Positions 1 through 6,321 are shown, numbered from the stretch's first letter. The stretch: 7,896 nucleotides of DNA from DAOSVX01 sp035379765 (GCA_035379765.1 DAOSVX010000033.1:1-7896), one strand, 5' to 3'. Notes: generated by a model not told the origin, from the sequence alone. Made by a program: numbers and translations.

Positions 1-377
1 CAAAAATAAGGAGATCCCTCACCAGCTGATTCCATTAAATTAAAACTAAAATAATTAGAACTTAGTGAATAATAAATATTATTTACTAAAAAAAGAGTAA
101 TAAAAATTATATTTACTATAAAATAGATAATTTTACCAGCATACTTTTTTAATGACAAACAAACTCCTATAAATAAGAATACCCATAACAAAGTAAATAA
201 ATTAGGAGCTAATTTATACATTTTATAAAAATTAATCTCAGTTCCTAAATACCTAGTCATTAAATCCATTAATACTAATGGTAATGCCATATATATAATA
301 TGAATATTATTTTTAATAAACTTTTTAACTTTTTTAATTATATTTTTAAAATTAATTGGTTTTTTAATTAACTTCAT
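1..377 (-). CDS. LTA synthase-like membrane protein, N-terminal part (cut by window edge)
   Basis: Only the first 125 residues are inside the window; the frame is open to base 1. The start ATG (375-377) follows a GGTGA ribosome site (383-387) and a good promoter, so I trust it. After a basic cytoplasmic start (KKVKKFIKNN) come three likely membrane helices at about residues 24-45, 58-76 and 82-102. The segment ends in NNIYYSLSSNYFSFNL and then ESAGEG. This layout resembles the N-terminal membrane region of lipoteichoic acid synthase (LtaS) family proteins, which have several helices followed by an extracellular sulfatase-like phosphoglycerol transferase domain. That catalytic domain lies outside the window, so its Thr nucleophile and metal ligands cannot be checked. 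By family it would polymerise glycerol phosphate on the outer membrane face, but another sulfatase-family membrane enzyme is possible. It follows mraY at 63 bp on the same strand, where murD would be usual. Confidence 0.65.
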   Translation of the reverse strand, partial: MKLIKKPINFKNIIKKVKKFIKNNIHIIYMALPLVLMDLMTRYLGTEINFYKMYKLAPNLFTLLWVFLFIGVCLSLKKYAGKIIYFIVNIIFITLFLVNNIYYSLSSNYFSFNLMESAGEGSPYF

Positions 378-395
378 TTATTTCACCACGGCAAA

Positions 396-424
396 ATTGT
401 ATCATTTTTTACTTGTTATGTAAA
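396..424 (-). promoter_or_regulatory. Promoter of the LtaS-like gene
   Basis: Reading the minus strand, TTTACA (419-424, 5 of 6 matches to -35) is followed after exactly 17 bp by TACAAT (396-401, 5 of 6 to -10), with a TG one base before the -10 (TGATACAAT). The predicted start near base 389 leaves a leader of about 12 nt that still contains the GGTGA site. This is among the best sigma-A type promoters in the window and gives the LtaS-like gene its own transcription unit. Confidence 0.65.
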
Positions 425-440
425 TTAATAACAGTTTAAT

Positions 441-1445
441 TTAAACTATAGGAGGTATCCAAACACCATATATAATAGCAGCCATAGCAAATAATAATCC
501 TACTATCCAAAAAGCTTTAACGATGTCTTGTTCTTCCCACCCTAGTTGTTCAAAATGATGATGAATTGGTGCCATTAAAAATACTTTCTTTTTATGTTTT
601 TTAATCATATATATTTGAATTAAAGAACTTAAAGCTTCAATTACAAATACTCCACCTATTAATAATAAAGAAAATTCATGGCGTGTAATAATAGCTATCG
701 TACCTAAAGCTCCACCTAAAGCTAAAGCTCCGGTATCCCCCATAAATATTTTAGCTGGATGACTATTAAAGACTAAGAAACCCATTAAAGCCCCAATTAA
801 AATAAAGGAAAAAATAGCTACTTCTTGGTATCCAGTCATCCAAGTAGTATTCCAAGTAATAAGACCATAAGCAATAAAGGCAATAATAGATAATCCCGTT
901 GCTAAACCATCTAAACCATCAGATAAATTAACAGCATTGGTAGTACCTACTAAAACAAAGAAAATAAATATGCCATAGAACCAACCTAAATGAATATTAA
1001 TACCTAAAGAAGATATTGTTACATTAGGTTCCCCACCATGTCTCATAAAAATATAGAAAAATACTAAAGTAATAAATCCTTGAATTAATAATTTAGTAGA
1101 TATTTTAATGCCTTTATTATTTTTATATTTTATCTTCAAAAAATCATCAACAAAACCTAATAGAGCATAAGAAAGGAAAACAAACAAAACTATTATTAAA
1201 TTGGCTGAGATTTCAATGCTACCCCTTAAATATAAAATAACTAAACCTAATAAAGTAGCAATAATAAATATAAGCCCACCAATAGTTGGCGTCCCTTGTT
1301 TGGCAAGGTGCCTTTCTCCAACTGTTTGACTAACATTTTGTTTAAATTTAAACTTCTTTAACATTGGTATTAAAATAAATCCCAATCCCAAAGCTATTAT
1401 AAATCCCAACATAATAGCCAATGTAGCTTTAGCTAATATTAACAT
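441..1445 (-). CDS. mraY: Phospho-N-acetylmuramoyl-pentapeptide-transferase (MraY)
   Basis: MraY is the integral membrane enzyme that moves phospho-MurNAc-pentapeptide from the UDP-linked precursor to undecaprenyl phosphate, giving lipid I. The 334 residues match the usual family length and are hydrophobic throughout, as expected for a ten-helix protein. Family motifs are all present: GTPTIGG (51-57), the VDD aspartates D100/D101, NAVNLSDGLDGLA (170-182) with D176 and D179, FMGDTG with D237, and the PIHHHFE histidine cluster (293-299). The ATG at 1443-1445 has a GAGGT ribosome site (1453-1457) 7 nt upstream; another ATG 5 bases earlier is out of frame. It lies downstream of tRNA-Leu instead of directly after the PBP gene, with no terminator between, so it is probably transcribed from the tRNA promoter. 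The stop codon sits in a 15-nt AT-rich palindrome. Confidence 0.98.
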   Translation of the reverse strand: MLILAKATLAIMLGFIIALGLGFILIPMLKKFKFKQNVSQTVGERHLAKQGTPTIGGLIFIIATLLGLVILYLRGSIEISANLIIVLFVFLSYALLGFVDDFLKIKYKNNKGIKISTKLLIQGFITLVFFYIFMRHGGEPNVTISSLGINIHLGWFYGIFIFFVLVGTTNAVNLSDGLDGLATGLSIIAFIAYGLITWNTTWMTGYQEVAIFSFILIGALMGFLVFNSHPAKIFMGDTGALALGGALGTIAIITRHEFSLLLIGGVFVIEALSSLIQIYMIKKHKKKVFLMAPIHHHFEQLGWEEQDIVKAFWIVGLLFAMAAIIYGVWIPPIV

Positions 1446-1471
1446 AACATCTACCTCTATTCCTATTGTTT

Positions 1472-1500
1472 ATTATACTATATATTTAAATTAAAATTAA
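1472..1500 (-). promoter_or_regulatory. Possible weak promoter directly upstream of mraY
   Basis: A perfect TATAAT on the minus strand (1472-1477) stands 26 bp before the mraY start. At 17 bp upstream the -35 position reads TTAATT (1495-1500), only 3 of 6 matches, and there is no extended -10. In such AT-rich DNA a lone TATAAT is expected fairly often, so this is only a candidate secondary start for mraY. Confidence 0.3.
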
Positions 1501-1507
1501 AATTATA

Positions 1508-1593
<86 letters not shown>

Positions 1594-1601
1594 CTAAGAA
1601 A

Positions 1602-1630
1602 ATTATAGCAAAATAATATAATTTTCTCAA
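1602..1630 (-). promoter_or_regulatory. Strong promoter of tRNA-Leu (and probably mraY), overlapping the PBP stop codon
   Basis: On the minus strand TTGAGA (1625-1630, 5 of 6 to TTGACA), a 17-bp spacer and a perfect TATAAT (1602-1607) preceded by TGC form an extended -10 promoter. The TGA stop of the PBP gene (1627-1629) lies inside the -35 box. The predicted start is A1595 or G1594, so the primary transcript would begin one or two bases before the mature tRNA 5' end at 1593. No terminator follows the tRNA, so the same transcript can continue into mraY. Confidence 0.75.
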
Positions 1631-3795
1631 TCAGTTACTTCTTCAGTCTCCGTAGTTAAGTATTTTTCATATTTATCATTTAAAGTAATATTAATAGTTT
1701 CTTTTTTATTAATAGTACTGTCACTATCTAAAGATACCTCAGATACATATCCATATCCATCGTATTCACACTTTAAATTTATAAAGTTACAATAATTTTT
1801 TATTTCGCTAGCGCTCCACCCTATAACATAAGGCATTTTATAATCATCCCCGTTGGTAAGTAAGAATACTTTTTCATTTTTTCCTAATAAAGTCCCCTTC
1901 TTTGGATATTGATTAATTATTACATCACCATTACCAATTAAAATGGCATCTAAACCTAAAGCTTCCAATTCACTTTCAGAAGTAGTAGCATCAGTACTAA
2001 TATAATTTTCTAAAGGAATAATTTTACTAGTTTCTAAAGTAGTATTAGCGATATTTTTATAAGTAGCAATATCTTCAACAATACCTGATACTAAATTAGC
2101 AACACTTTTTAAAGGCCCAACTAATTGTTTAACAGACATATAAACAATATATTGGGGATCTTCATAAGGAAATAAACCAGCAAAACTACGAATATAGTTA
2201 TAATCTCCAGTTAAATAACCACCATTTTTAGAAGGTATTTGAGCTGTACCGGTTTTGCCAATTAAAGTAACCCTATCGGTTTGATAATATTTGGCACTAG
2301 TAAGGCCACTATAAACAACATCTTTCATCATATCTTTCATTGCTTCAACTGTTTCGCTGCTAGCCACTTTAGCAACTTCCGTTCTTTGATTTTTATATAA
2401 AATTTCACCAGTATCAGAATCAACTACTCTATCAACAATATAAGGTTTTAAAGTTACACCATCATTTGCTATAGCTGTTAAAGCCTGGATAGTTTGAATA
2501 GGAGTTGTTGTAATACCTTGACCAAAAGCCGCATTAGATATTTCAATATCGTATTTAAAATTAACAGTTCCTGATGATTCATTAGGAAGTTCAATACCAG
2601 TTTGACTACCAAAACCTAATAAGCGATAATAAGCTTTTAATTTAGTACCACCCATTTTTTGAGCTAATTTTGCAGCTGCTACATTCGAGGAATAAGAAAA
2701 GCCTTCATTATAAGTAATAGTACCCCAACCAACATTATTAAAGTCTTTAATAGTTATATCACCTATTTTAAGTGTTCCTGATTCATAAGTTTCATCACCA
2801 TCATAAACACCATTTTCCATAGCAGCCATAAAAGAAAATATTTTCATAGTACTACCTGGCTCATAAGCATACTGAGTTAAAGGTGTTAAATAACTACTAA
2901 TATCTAAAGTATTAGGATTAAAATTAGGTGCTGAAGCGGTCCCTAAAATAGCTCCTGTTTTAGCATCAGCTATCGTAATAGTCATCCAAGTTAAATTATA
3001 TTTATCAGTTATTTCTTTAATAGCATTTTCTAACTTTAATTGAATAGTACTATCAAGTGTCAAATAAACATCAGCACCATCTTTTGGTTCATCAGTTATA
3101 GCTGGAGTATTAGCTATTTGATAGCCATAAGCATCTTGTTGATATTCAGTATATCCATCAGTACCGGATAAATAATCATTAAAATAAGATTCTATGCCCA
3201 TCTCACCGGCTATTTTACCATCTTCATCTTTTTTAGCATAACCAATAGCATAAGAAGCAAAATTACCCATTTGATAATATCTTTTCGTACTAGATATAAA
3301 AGATATTCCTGGTAAATTTAAATCTTCTATTTCTTCTTTAACTAGCTCCGTTATTCCCCTACCACTAGGCCCTAATTCTACTTGGTATAAACCTTCTTGG
3401 CTTAAAAGAGCTAAAATATCATCTTTAGTCATACTATTAGTTTTAATATTTTCAGAAAATACCTCATATAGCTTCTCGGCAGTATATTCTTTATCAACTA
3501 CATGTTGAGGATTATCGGGATCTGTTGTTCTACTTTCATCTAAAAAAGCTATAACTGTATAAGAATTAACATTCTGAGCTAAGACTTCACCATTTGTATC
3601 ATAAATAGTTCCTCTAGTAGCATATAAAGTCTTTTTAACAGTATCTCTATTAGCCGCAAAAGTTTTTAAATTAGTATTATCAACACTATGAGTTATGCCA
3701 ATATAACCCATTTTAATAATTATTGTTCCAAACAAAAAAACAATACCAAGTATAAAAAATTTATTAATTCTTACTGTATTGTTTTTCTTTTTCAT
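1627..3795 (-). CDS. Class B penicillin-binding protein with PASTA repeats (PbpB/FtsI/PBP2x type)
   Basis: This is a septal peptidoglycan transpeptidase anchored on the outside of the membrane. The 722 residues contain a short basic tail and one membrane anchor (about 12-34), then the dimerisation/pedestal domain starting with RGTIYDTNG (61-69). The transpeptidase domain has all three active-site motifs: STMK (315-318, Ser315 nucleophile), SSN (369-371) and KTG (514-516, in KTGTAQ). The C-terminus has two PASTA-like segments, about 600-648 (degenerate, with an NQYPKKGTLL core) and 653-706 (MPYVIGWSASEIKNY start), and an acidic tail. PASTA domains occur in Gram-positive division PBPs (PbpB, PBP2x) and in the sporulation paralogue SpoVD; the dcw position next to ftsL favours the vegetative division enzyme. 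The ATG at 3793-3795 has a GAGGT site (3800-3804), 11 nt after the ftsL stop. Its TGA stop overlaps the tRNA-Leu promoter. Confidence 0.95.
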   Translation of the reverse strand: MKKKNNTVRINKFFILGIVFLFGTIIIKMGYIGITHSVDNTNLKTFAANRDTVKKTLYATRGTIYDTNGEVLAQNVNSYTVIAFLDESRTTDPDNPQHVVDKEYTAEKLYEVFSENIKTNSMTKDDILALLSQEGLYQVELGPSGRGITELVKEEIEDLNLPGISFISSTKRYYQMGNFASYAIGYAKKDEDGKIAGEMGIESYFNDYLSGTDGYTEYQQDAYGYQIANTPAITDEPKDGADVYLTLDSTIQLKLENAIKEITDKYNLTWMTITIADAKTGAILGTASAPNFNPNTLDISSYLTPLTQYAYEPGSTMKIFSFMAAMENGVYDGDETYESGTLKIGDITIKDFNNVGWGTITYNEGFSYSSNVAAAKLAQKMGGTKLKAYYRLLGFGSQTGIELPNESSGTVNFKYDIEISNAAFGQGITTTPIQTIQALTAIANDGVTLKPYIVDRVVDSDTGEILYKNQRTEVAKVASSETVEAMKDMMKDVVYSGLTSAKYYQTDRVTLIGKTGTAQIPSKNGGYLTGDYNYIRSFAGLFPYEDPQYIVYMSVKQLVGPLKSVANLVSGIVEDIATYKNIANTTLETSKIIPLENYISTDATTSESELEALGLDAILIGNGDVIINQYPKKGTLLGKNEKVFLLTNGDDYKMPYVIGWSASEIKNYCNFINLKCEYDGYGYVSEVSLDSDSTINKKETINITLNDKYEKYLTTETEEVTD

Positions 3796-3806
3796 AATTA
3801 CCTCGA

Positions 3807-4103
3807 TTAATTATCAACTATTGTTTTGATATTATCATTATTATAAGATAATCCTTCGGCTTTGGCAATATCTTCTATATTATCTAAGGATGCGAGTTCG
3901 TTTATTTTCATATATAAACTTTCATTTAACCCAGTTTGTTTATCTATCTTACTTTTTAATCTTTCTACTTCAATATTTGTCTTTGATAAGGTTGCTTTAG
4001 AAAAAACTATTAAAACAGGAGTAGCAATAATCATCATAATTAGGACAAAACCAAGAAGTTTTTCCCCTTTAAAAAATTTTATTTTTGTTCCCTGTTTTCT
4101 CAT
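3807..4103 (-). CDS. ftsL: Cell division protein FtsL
   Basis: A small bitopic membrane protein of 98 residues, the usual FtsL size. It has a basic cytoplasmic N-terminus (about 1-15), one membrane helix (about 16-36, GFVLIMMIIATPVLIVF) and an extracellular heptad-like coiled coil (about 37-80), ending in SLDNIEDIAKAEGLS, a form common at the end of FtsL/DivIC coiled coils. FtsL assembles with DivIB/FtsQ and DivIC/FtsB and helps activate septal synthesis by the FtsW-PBP pair. The family is poorly conserved in sequence, so the call rests on topology and on position between rsmH and the PBP gene. The ATG is one base after the rsmH stop (TAGCATG on the minus strand), with a GAGAGG ribosome site inside the rsmH end, implying translational coupling. 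Confidence 0.87.
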   Translation of the reverse strand: MRKQGTKIKFFKGEKLLGFVLIMMIIATPVLIVFSKATLSKTNIEVERLKSKIDKQTGLNESLYMKINELASLDNIEDIAKAEGLSYNNDNIKTIVDN

Positions 4104-4104
4104 G

Positions 4105-5028
4105 CTATAACCTCTCTATAACTCTTAACTTAGCGCTCTTACTGCGACTATTTTCTTCTAGTTCCTCTTCTTTTGGAACGATTGGTTTTTTATTTATTAA
4201 CTTTATAATTGGTTTATAATCATCAGGAATATCTTTTAATCCTTTAACTATAGGATCAATATCACTATATTTTTTAAATATTTGTTTTACGATTCGATCC
4301 TCTAAAGAATGAAAAGTAATAACACATATTCTGCCACCTTTATTTAGTAAATCTATCGCATCAGGTAAAACTTTTTCTAAACTATCTAATTCTTGGTTGA
4401 CAGCAATTCTAATTGCTTGAAATATTTTTCTTTCCGGATGATGCTCTTTAAAATATTTATAAGGAACTGATAATCTAATTATTTCCACTAATTCATTAGT
4501 TCTAGCTATTTCTTCAACTGCCCTTTTTAAACAAATATTTTTAGCAATGTTTTTTGAAAACTTTTCTTCACCATATTTAAAAAATATATTAATTAATTCT
4601 TTTTCTGAGTAGTTATTAACAATGTATTTAGCATCTAACTTTTGGTCTTTATTCATTCGCATATCTAAAGTAGCATCACTCATAAAGCTAAATCCTCTTT
4701 TAGGATTATCTATTTGCGGACTACTAAGACCTAAATCAAATAAGATACCATCTACTTTAGTAACATTTAATTTAGCTAATTCTTCTTTCAAATTAACAAA
4801 ATTACTATGAATTAATTTAAAATTATGACCAATTCTAGTTAATTCTTTTTCGCTATAATTAATTGCTTCTAGATCTTGATCAAAGGCGAATAGGAAACCC
4901 CTTTTTAATTTCCTTAATATTTCTAAGCTGTCGCCGGCATAACCAAGTGTTGCATCAACATATATTCCTTCACTGTTGATATTTAAATTATCAACAGCTT
5001 CTTTTTTTAGAACACTGTAATGTTTCAT
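4105..5028 (-). CDS. rsmH: 16S rRNA (cytosine(1402)-N(4))-methyltransferase RsmH (MraW)
   Basis: RsmH uses S-adenosylmethionine to methylate N4 of C1402 in the decoding site of 16S rRNA, a cytoplasmic ribosome-tuning step. The 307 residues match the family length. The SAM-binding start is VDATLGYAGDS (24-34), then FDQD (49-52), the DGILFDLGLSSPQID stretch (93-107), RGFSF with LDMRMN (111-126), the FQAIRIAVNQEL block (203-214), ITFHSLEDRIVK (237-248) and the C-terminal RSKSAKLRVIER (295-306). These are the characteristic MraW signatures. The usual GGAGHS loop reads GYAGDS here. The ATG overlaps the mraZ stop by one base (TAATG), and a weak GTGGAT serves as ribosome site, so translation is probably coupled to mraZ. 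The TAG stop is one base before ftsL. Confidence 0.97.
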   Translation of the reverse strand: MKHYSVLKKEAVDNLNINSEGIYVDATLGYAGDSLEILRKLKRGFLFAFDQDLEAINYSEKELTRIGHNFKLIHSNFVNLKEELAKLNVTKVDGILFDLGLSSPQIDNPKRGFSFMSDATLDMRMNKDQKLDAKYIVNNYSEKELINIFFKYGEEKFSKNIAKNICLKRAVEEIARTNELVEIIRLSVPYKYFKEHHPERKIFQAIRIAVNQELDSLEKVLPDAIDLLNKGGRICVITFHSLEDRIVKQIFKKYSDIDPIVKGLKDIPDDYKPIIKLINKKPIVPKEEELEENSRSKSAKLRVIERL

Positions 5029-5462
5029 TAAACATCCACTTCTTCAAATAGATGCTCAGCTATATCAGCTAATTTATCCTCATTGTCTAGGAAGAATTTA
5101 TTCCATCCTTCTTTTGACCAAACTTCAAGTCGGTCGTTTGCGCCGATTATCACAACTTCTTTGTTCAAATCGGCGTAACTAACCAATGGGGAGGTAATGT
5201 TAATTCGACCTTGTTTGTCAAATTCACATTCAGCAGCACCTGATAGAAAGAATCTAATAAAATCTCTGGCGTCTTTCTTGGTAAATGGTAATGATTTTAA
5301 TCTGCTAACAATATTATTCCATTCATTCATTGAATAAATAAATAAACATTTCTCCAAGCCTCTTGTTATGATAAACTTTTCGCCTAATTCATAACGAAAC
5401 TTGGAAGGAATAATAATTCTGCCTTTATCATCAATATTATGATGATATTCACCCATAAACAT
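5028..5462 (-). CDS. mraZ: Transcriptional regulator MraZ
   Basis: MraZ is the DNA-binding protein at the head of dcw clusters that recognises repeated boxes upstream of its own gene. From the chosen start it has 144 residues with two SpoVT-AbrB-like halves. Each carries the family DxxxR motif: D11-R15 in DDKGR within NIDDKGRIIIPSKFR, and D82-R86 in DKQGR. The frame is open upstream to an ATG at 5495, but that extra 11-residue stretch is the operator DNA itself. MFMGEYHHNIDDKGR is the standard family N-terminus, and the ATG at 5460-5462 has a GGGGGA ribosome site at 6-nt spacing. A second in-frame ATG at 5454-5456 is less likely. The gene ends overlapping rsmH by one base. It probably autoregulates the cluster through the boxes at 5467-5508. 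Confidence 0.95.
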   Translation of the reverse strand: MFMGEYHHNIDDKGRIIIPSKFRYELGEKFIITRGLEKCLFIYSMNEWNNIVSRLKSLPFTKKDARDFIRFFLSGAAECEFDKQGRINITSPLVSYADLNKEVVIIGANDRLEVWSKEGWNKFFLDNEDKLADIAEHLFEEVDV

Positions 5463-5466
5463 TGAA

Positions 5467-5508
5467 ATCCCCCACTTTCTACCACTATATGGCACTTGCT
5501 ACCATTAT
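5467..5508 (-). promoter_or_regulatory. MraZ operator: tandem 10-bp boxes in the mraZ leader
   Basis: On the minus strand, AGTG cores begin at bases 5496, 5486 and 5476, exactly 10 bp apart. The 10-mers are AGTGCCATAT, AGTGGTAGAA and AGTGGGGGAT. A fourth unit one step upstream, AATGGTAGCA (from 5506), matches AGTGGTAGAA at 8 of 10 positions. Mollicutes MraZ binds direct repeats of the AAAGTGG type with 10-bp periodicity, and the proximal box here (AAAGTGG at 5472-5478) fits it exactly. The outermost box overlaps the -10 hexamer and the innermost overlaps the ribosome site. Confidence 0.8.
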
Positions 5509-5535
5509 ATTACAACATAATAAAAAAAATGTAAA
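5504..5535 (-). promoter_or_regulatory. Probable mraZ (dcw cluster) promoter
   Basis: A perfect TATAAT lies on the minus strand at 5504-5509, directly ahead of the MraZ boxes. The best -35-like hexamer is TTTACA (5530-5535, 5 of 6), but the spacer is 20 bp. The sequence at the ideal 17 bp (ACATTT) is poor. A suboptimal -35 could mean dependence on an activator, or TAATAT (5507-5512) may be the true -10 at 17 bp. The predicted start near 5497 places the three best boxes in the 5' leader. Confidence 0.5.
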
Positions 5536-5554
5536 GTACTTTTTACATTTTTTT
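5523..5554. terminator. Inverted repeat with flanking T-runs, terminator of the L32 operon
   Basis: Arms of 13 bp (5523-5535 and 5542-5554) are perfectly complementary around the loop GTACTT. The core is TGTAAA/TTTACA and the outer part is A-run against T-run. On the minus strand it starts 23 bp after the L32 stop and ends in a run of eight T, as an intrinsic terminator would; the plus strand also ends in a T-run. The stem is almost all A-T and so thermodynamically weak, which lowers confidence and may allow read-through into mraZ. Confidence 0.55.
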
Positions 5555-5576
5555 ATTTATTTACACTATTTTAAAA

Positions 5577-5891
5577 CTATTTAGAAGTTGTTCTATTTAA
5601 AGTAGCTTTCTTGGTTGTCGCCTTTGGTGCTTTAACGGTCTTTTTTACTTCTTTTTTAGGAGCTTTTTTTGCTTCTACTTTGTTAACTGGTTTCTTTACT
5701 TCCTTGACTTCTTCTTTAACTTCACCAACTACTTCTTTCCCTTTGTAATAACCACATTTAGGACACATTCTATGAGGTCTAATTGGTGTCTTACAATTTG
5801 GACATAAAGTTATTGCTCCTACTTCTTTCTTTAAATGAGTATGACGCATTCTTTTTTTAGTTTTACTAGTTCTTCTAAATGGAACTGCCAT
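5577..5891 (-). CDS. rpmF: Large-subunit ribosomal protein bL32 with long basic C-terminal tail
   Basis: L32 is a small zinc-ribbon protein of the 50S subunit. Residues 1-54 are a standard L32: MAVPFRRTSKTKKRMRHTH at the start, then the four zinc cysteines C30, C33, C43 and C46 (CPNC and CPKC) and the terminal CGYYKGKEV. Bacterial L32 usually stops at about 55-60 residues, but here the frame continues to residue 104 with a low-complexity tail rich in Lys, Val, Ala and Thr (KEEVKEVKKPVNKVEAKK and similar). The tail is in frame with no sign of a frameshift, and its stop is followed by the expected terminator, so it seems genuine. The ATG (5889-5891) has a strong AGGAG site at 8-nt spacing. It follows the YceD gene by 22 nt, the conserved yceD-rpmF pairing. 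Confidence 0.95.
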   Translation of the reverse strand: MAVPFRRTSKTKKRMRHTHLKKEVGAITLCPNCKTPIRPHRMCPKCGYYKGKEVVGEVKEEVKEVKKPVNKVEAKKAPKKEVKKTVKAPKATTKKATLNRTTSK

Positions 5892-5913
5892 AGTATCACT
5901 CCTTTCAGTTTAA

Positions 5914-6321
5914 TTAATCTTCTTTTAGTTCCCAACCTTCCCCTTTTAAATTCATAGGGCTATTATCGCTAACAATTCTAATTGGAACTTCCAATAAGAT
6001 ATTTTCCCATAAAATCGGTTCAATATCAAGTATATTTTGCTTTATTTCCTTATTTTCGTCAAGTATTTGGTTAATATTTAAATTATAAAGATAATCTACA
6101 TTAACTAAAGTCCTTGAATCCTTTAAAACCATTATACCTTTAACATCTAAATTAAGCTCTAATTCATTGCTAACATTCTTACTTATCTTACCAAAAACAT
6201 CAACATCTTTTAGGGAAACTATCTCACTGTTTTGCCAATAATTTTTAGCTATTTTATAACTTCCTTTTACTTCTATTTCTTTTATTTGATCATAAACTAA
6301 TTTTACTAAATCTATTTTCAT
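5914..6321 (-). CDS. YceD/DUF177 family protein (YlbN-like)
   Basis: This 135-residue soluble protein resembles the YceD/DUF177 family. Members are usually encoded directly before rpmF, and a role in rRNA or ribosome metabolism has been proposed. Recognisable parts are GIMVLKDSRTLVNVDYLY (62-79), corresponding to the central region where many homologues have cysteines, the acidic DIEPILWENILLEVPIRIV block (99-117) matching the family's C-terminal helix and strand, and the terminal KGEGWEL (126-132) seen in Firmicutes forms. No cysteine remains in the protein, so any metal-site idea does not apply. The ATG (6319-6321) is 2 nt after the upstream stop and its GAGGC ribosome site lies in the last codons of that gene, so translation is likely coupled. 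It belongs to the operon with the 151-residue protein and L32. Confidence 0.82.
   Translation of the reverse strand: MKIDLVKLVYDQIKEIEVKGSYKIAKNYWQNSEIVSLKDVDVFGKISKNVSNELELNLDVKGIMVLKDSRTLVNVDYLYNLNINQILDENKEIKQNILDIEPILWENILLEVPIRIVSDNSPMNLKGEGWELKED

Noticed and set aside
414..433. TGTTAT/ATAACA hairpin downstream of mraY as an intrinsic terminator
   Set aside because: It has only 6 A-T-rich pairs with an 8-nt loop. On the minus strand it is followed by an A-rich stretch and no T-run, and it overlaps the -35 of the next gene.
3862..4110. Plus-strand open frame of 82 codons opposite ftsL
   Set aside because: It is antisense to ftsL in a tightly coupled gene string and has no recognisable protein features. 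It is a shadow of the real gene.
4622..4810. Plus-strand open frame of 62 codons opposite rsmH
   Set aside because: It lies wholly antisense inside a conserved methyltransferase gene, and its protein has no family resemblance.
5463..5495. Upstream start for MraZ giving 11 extra residues (MPYSGRKWGIS)
   Set aside because: The extra codons are the operator boxes and ribosome site read as protein. The family N-terminus MFMGEY begins at 5462, with a correctly spaced GGGGGA.
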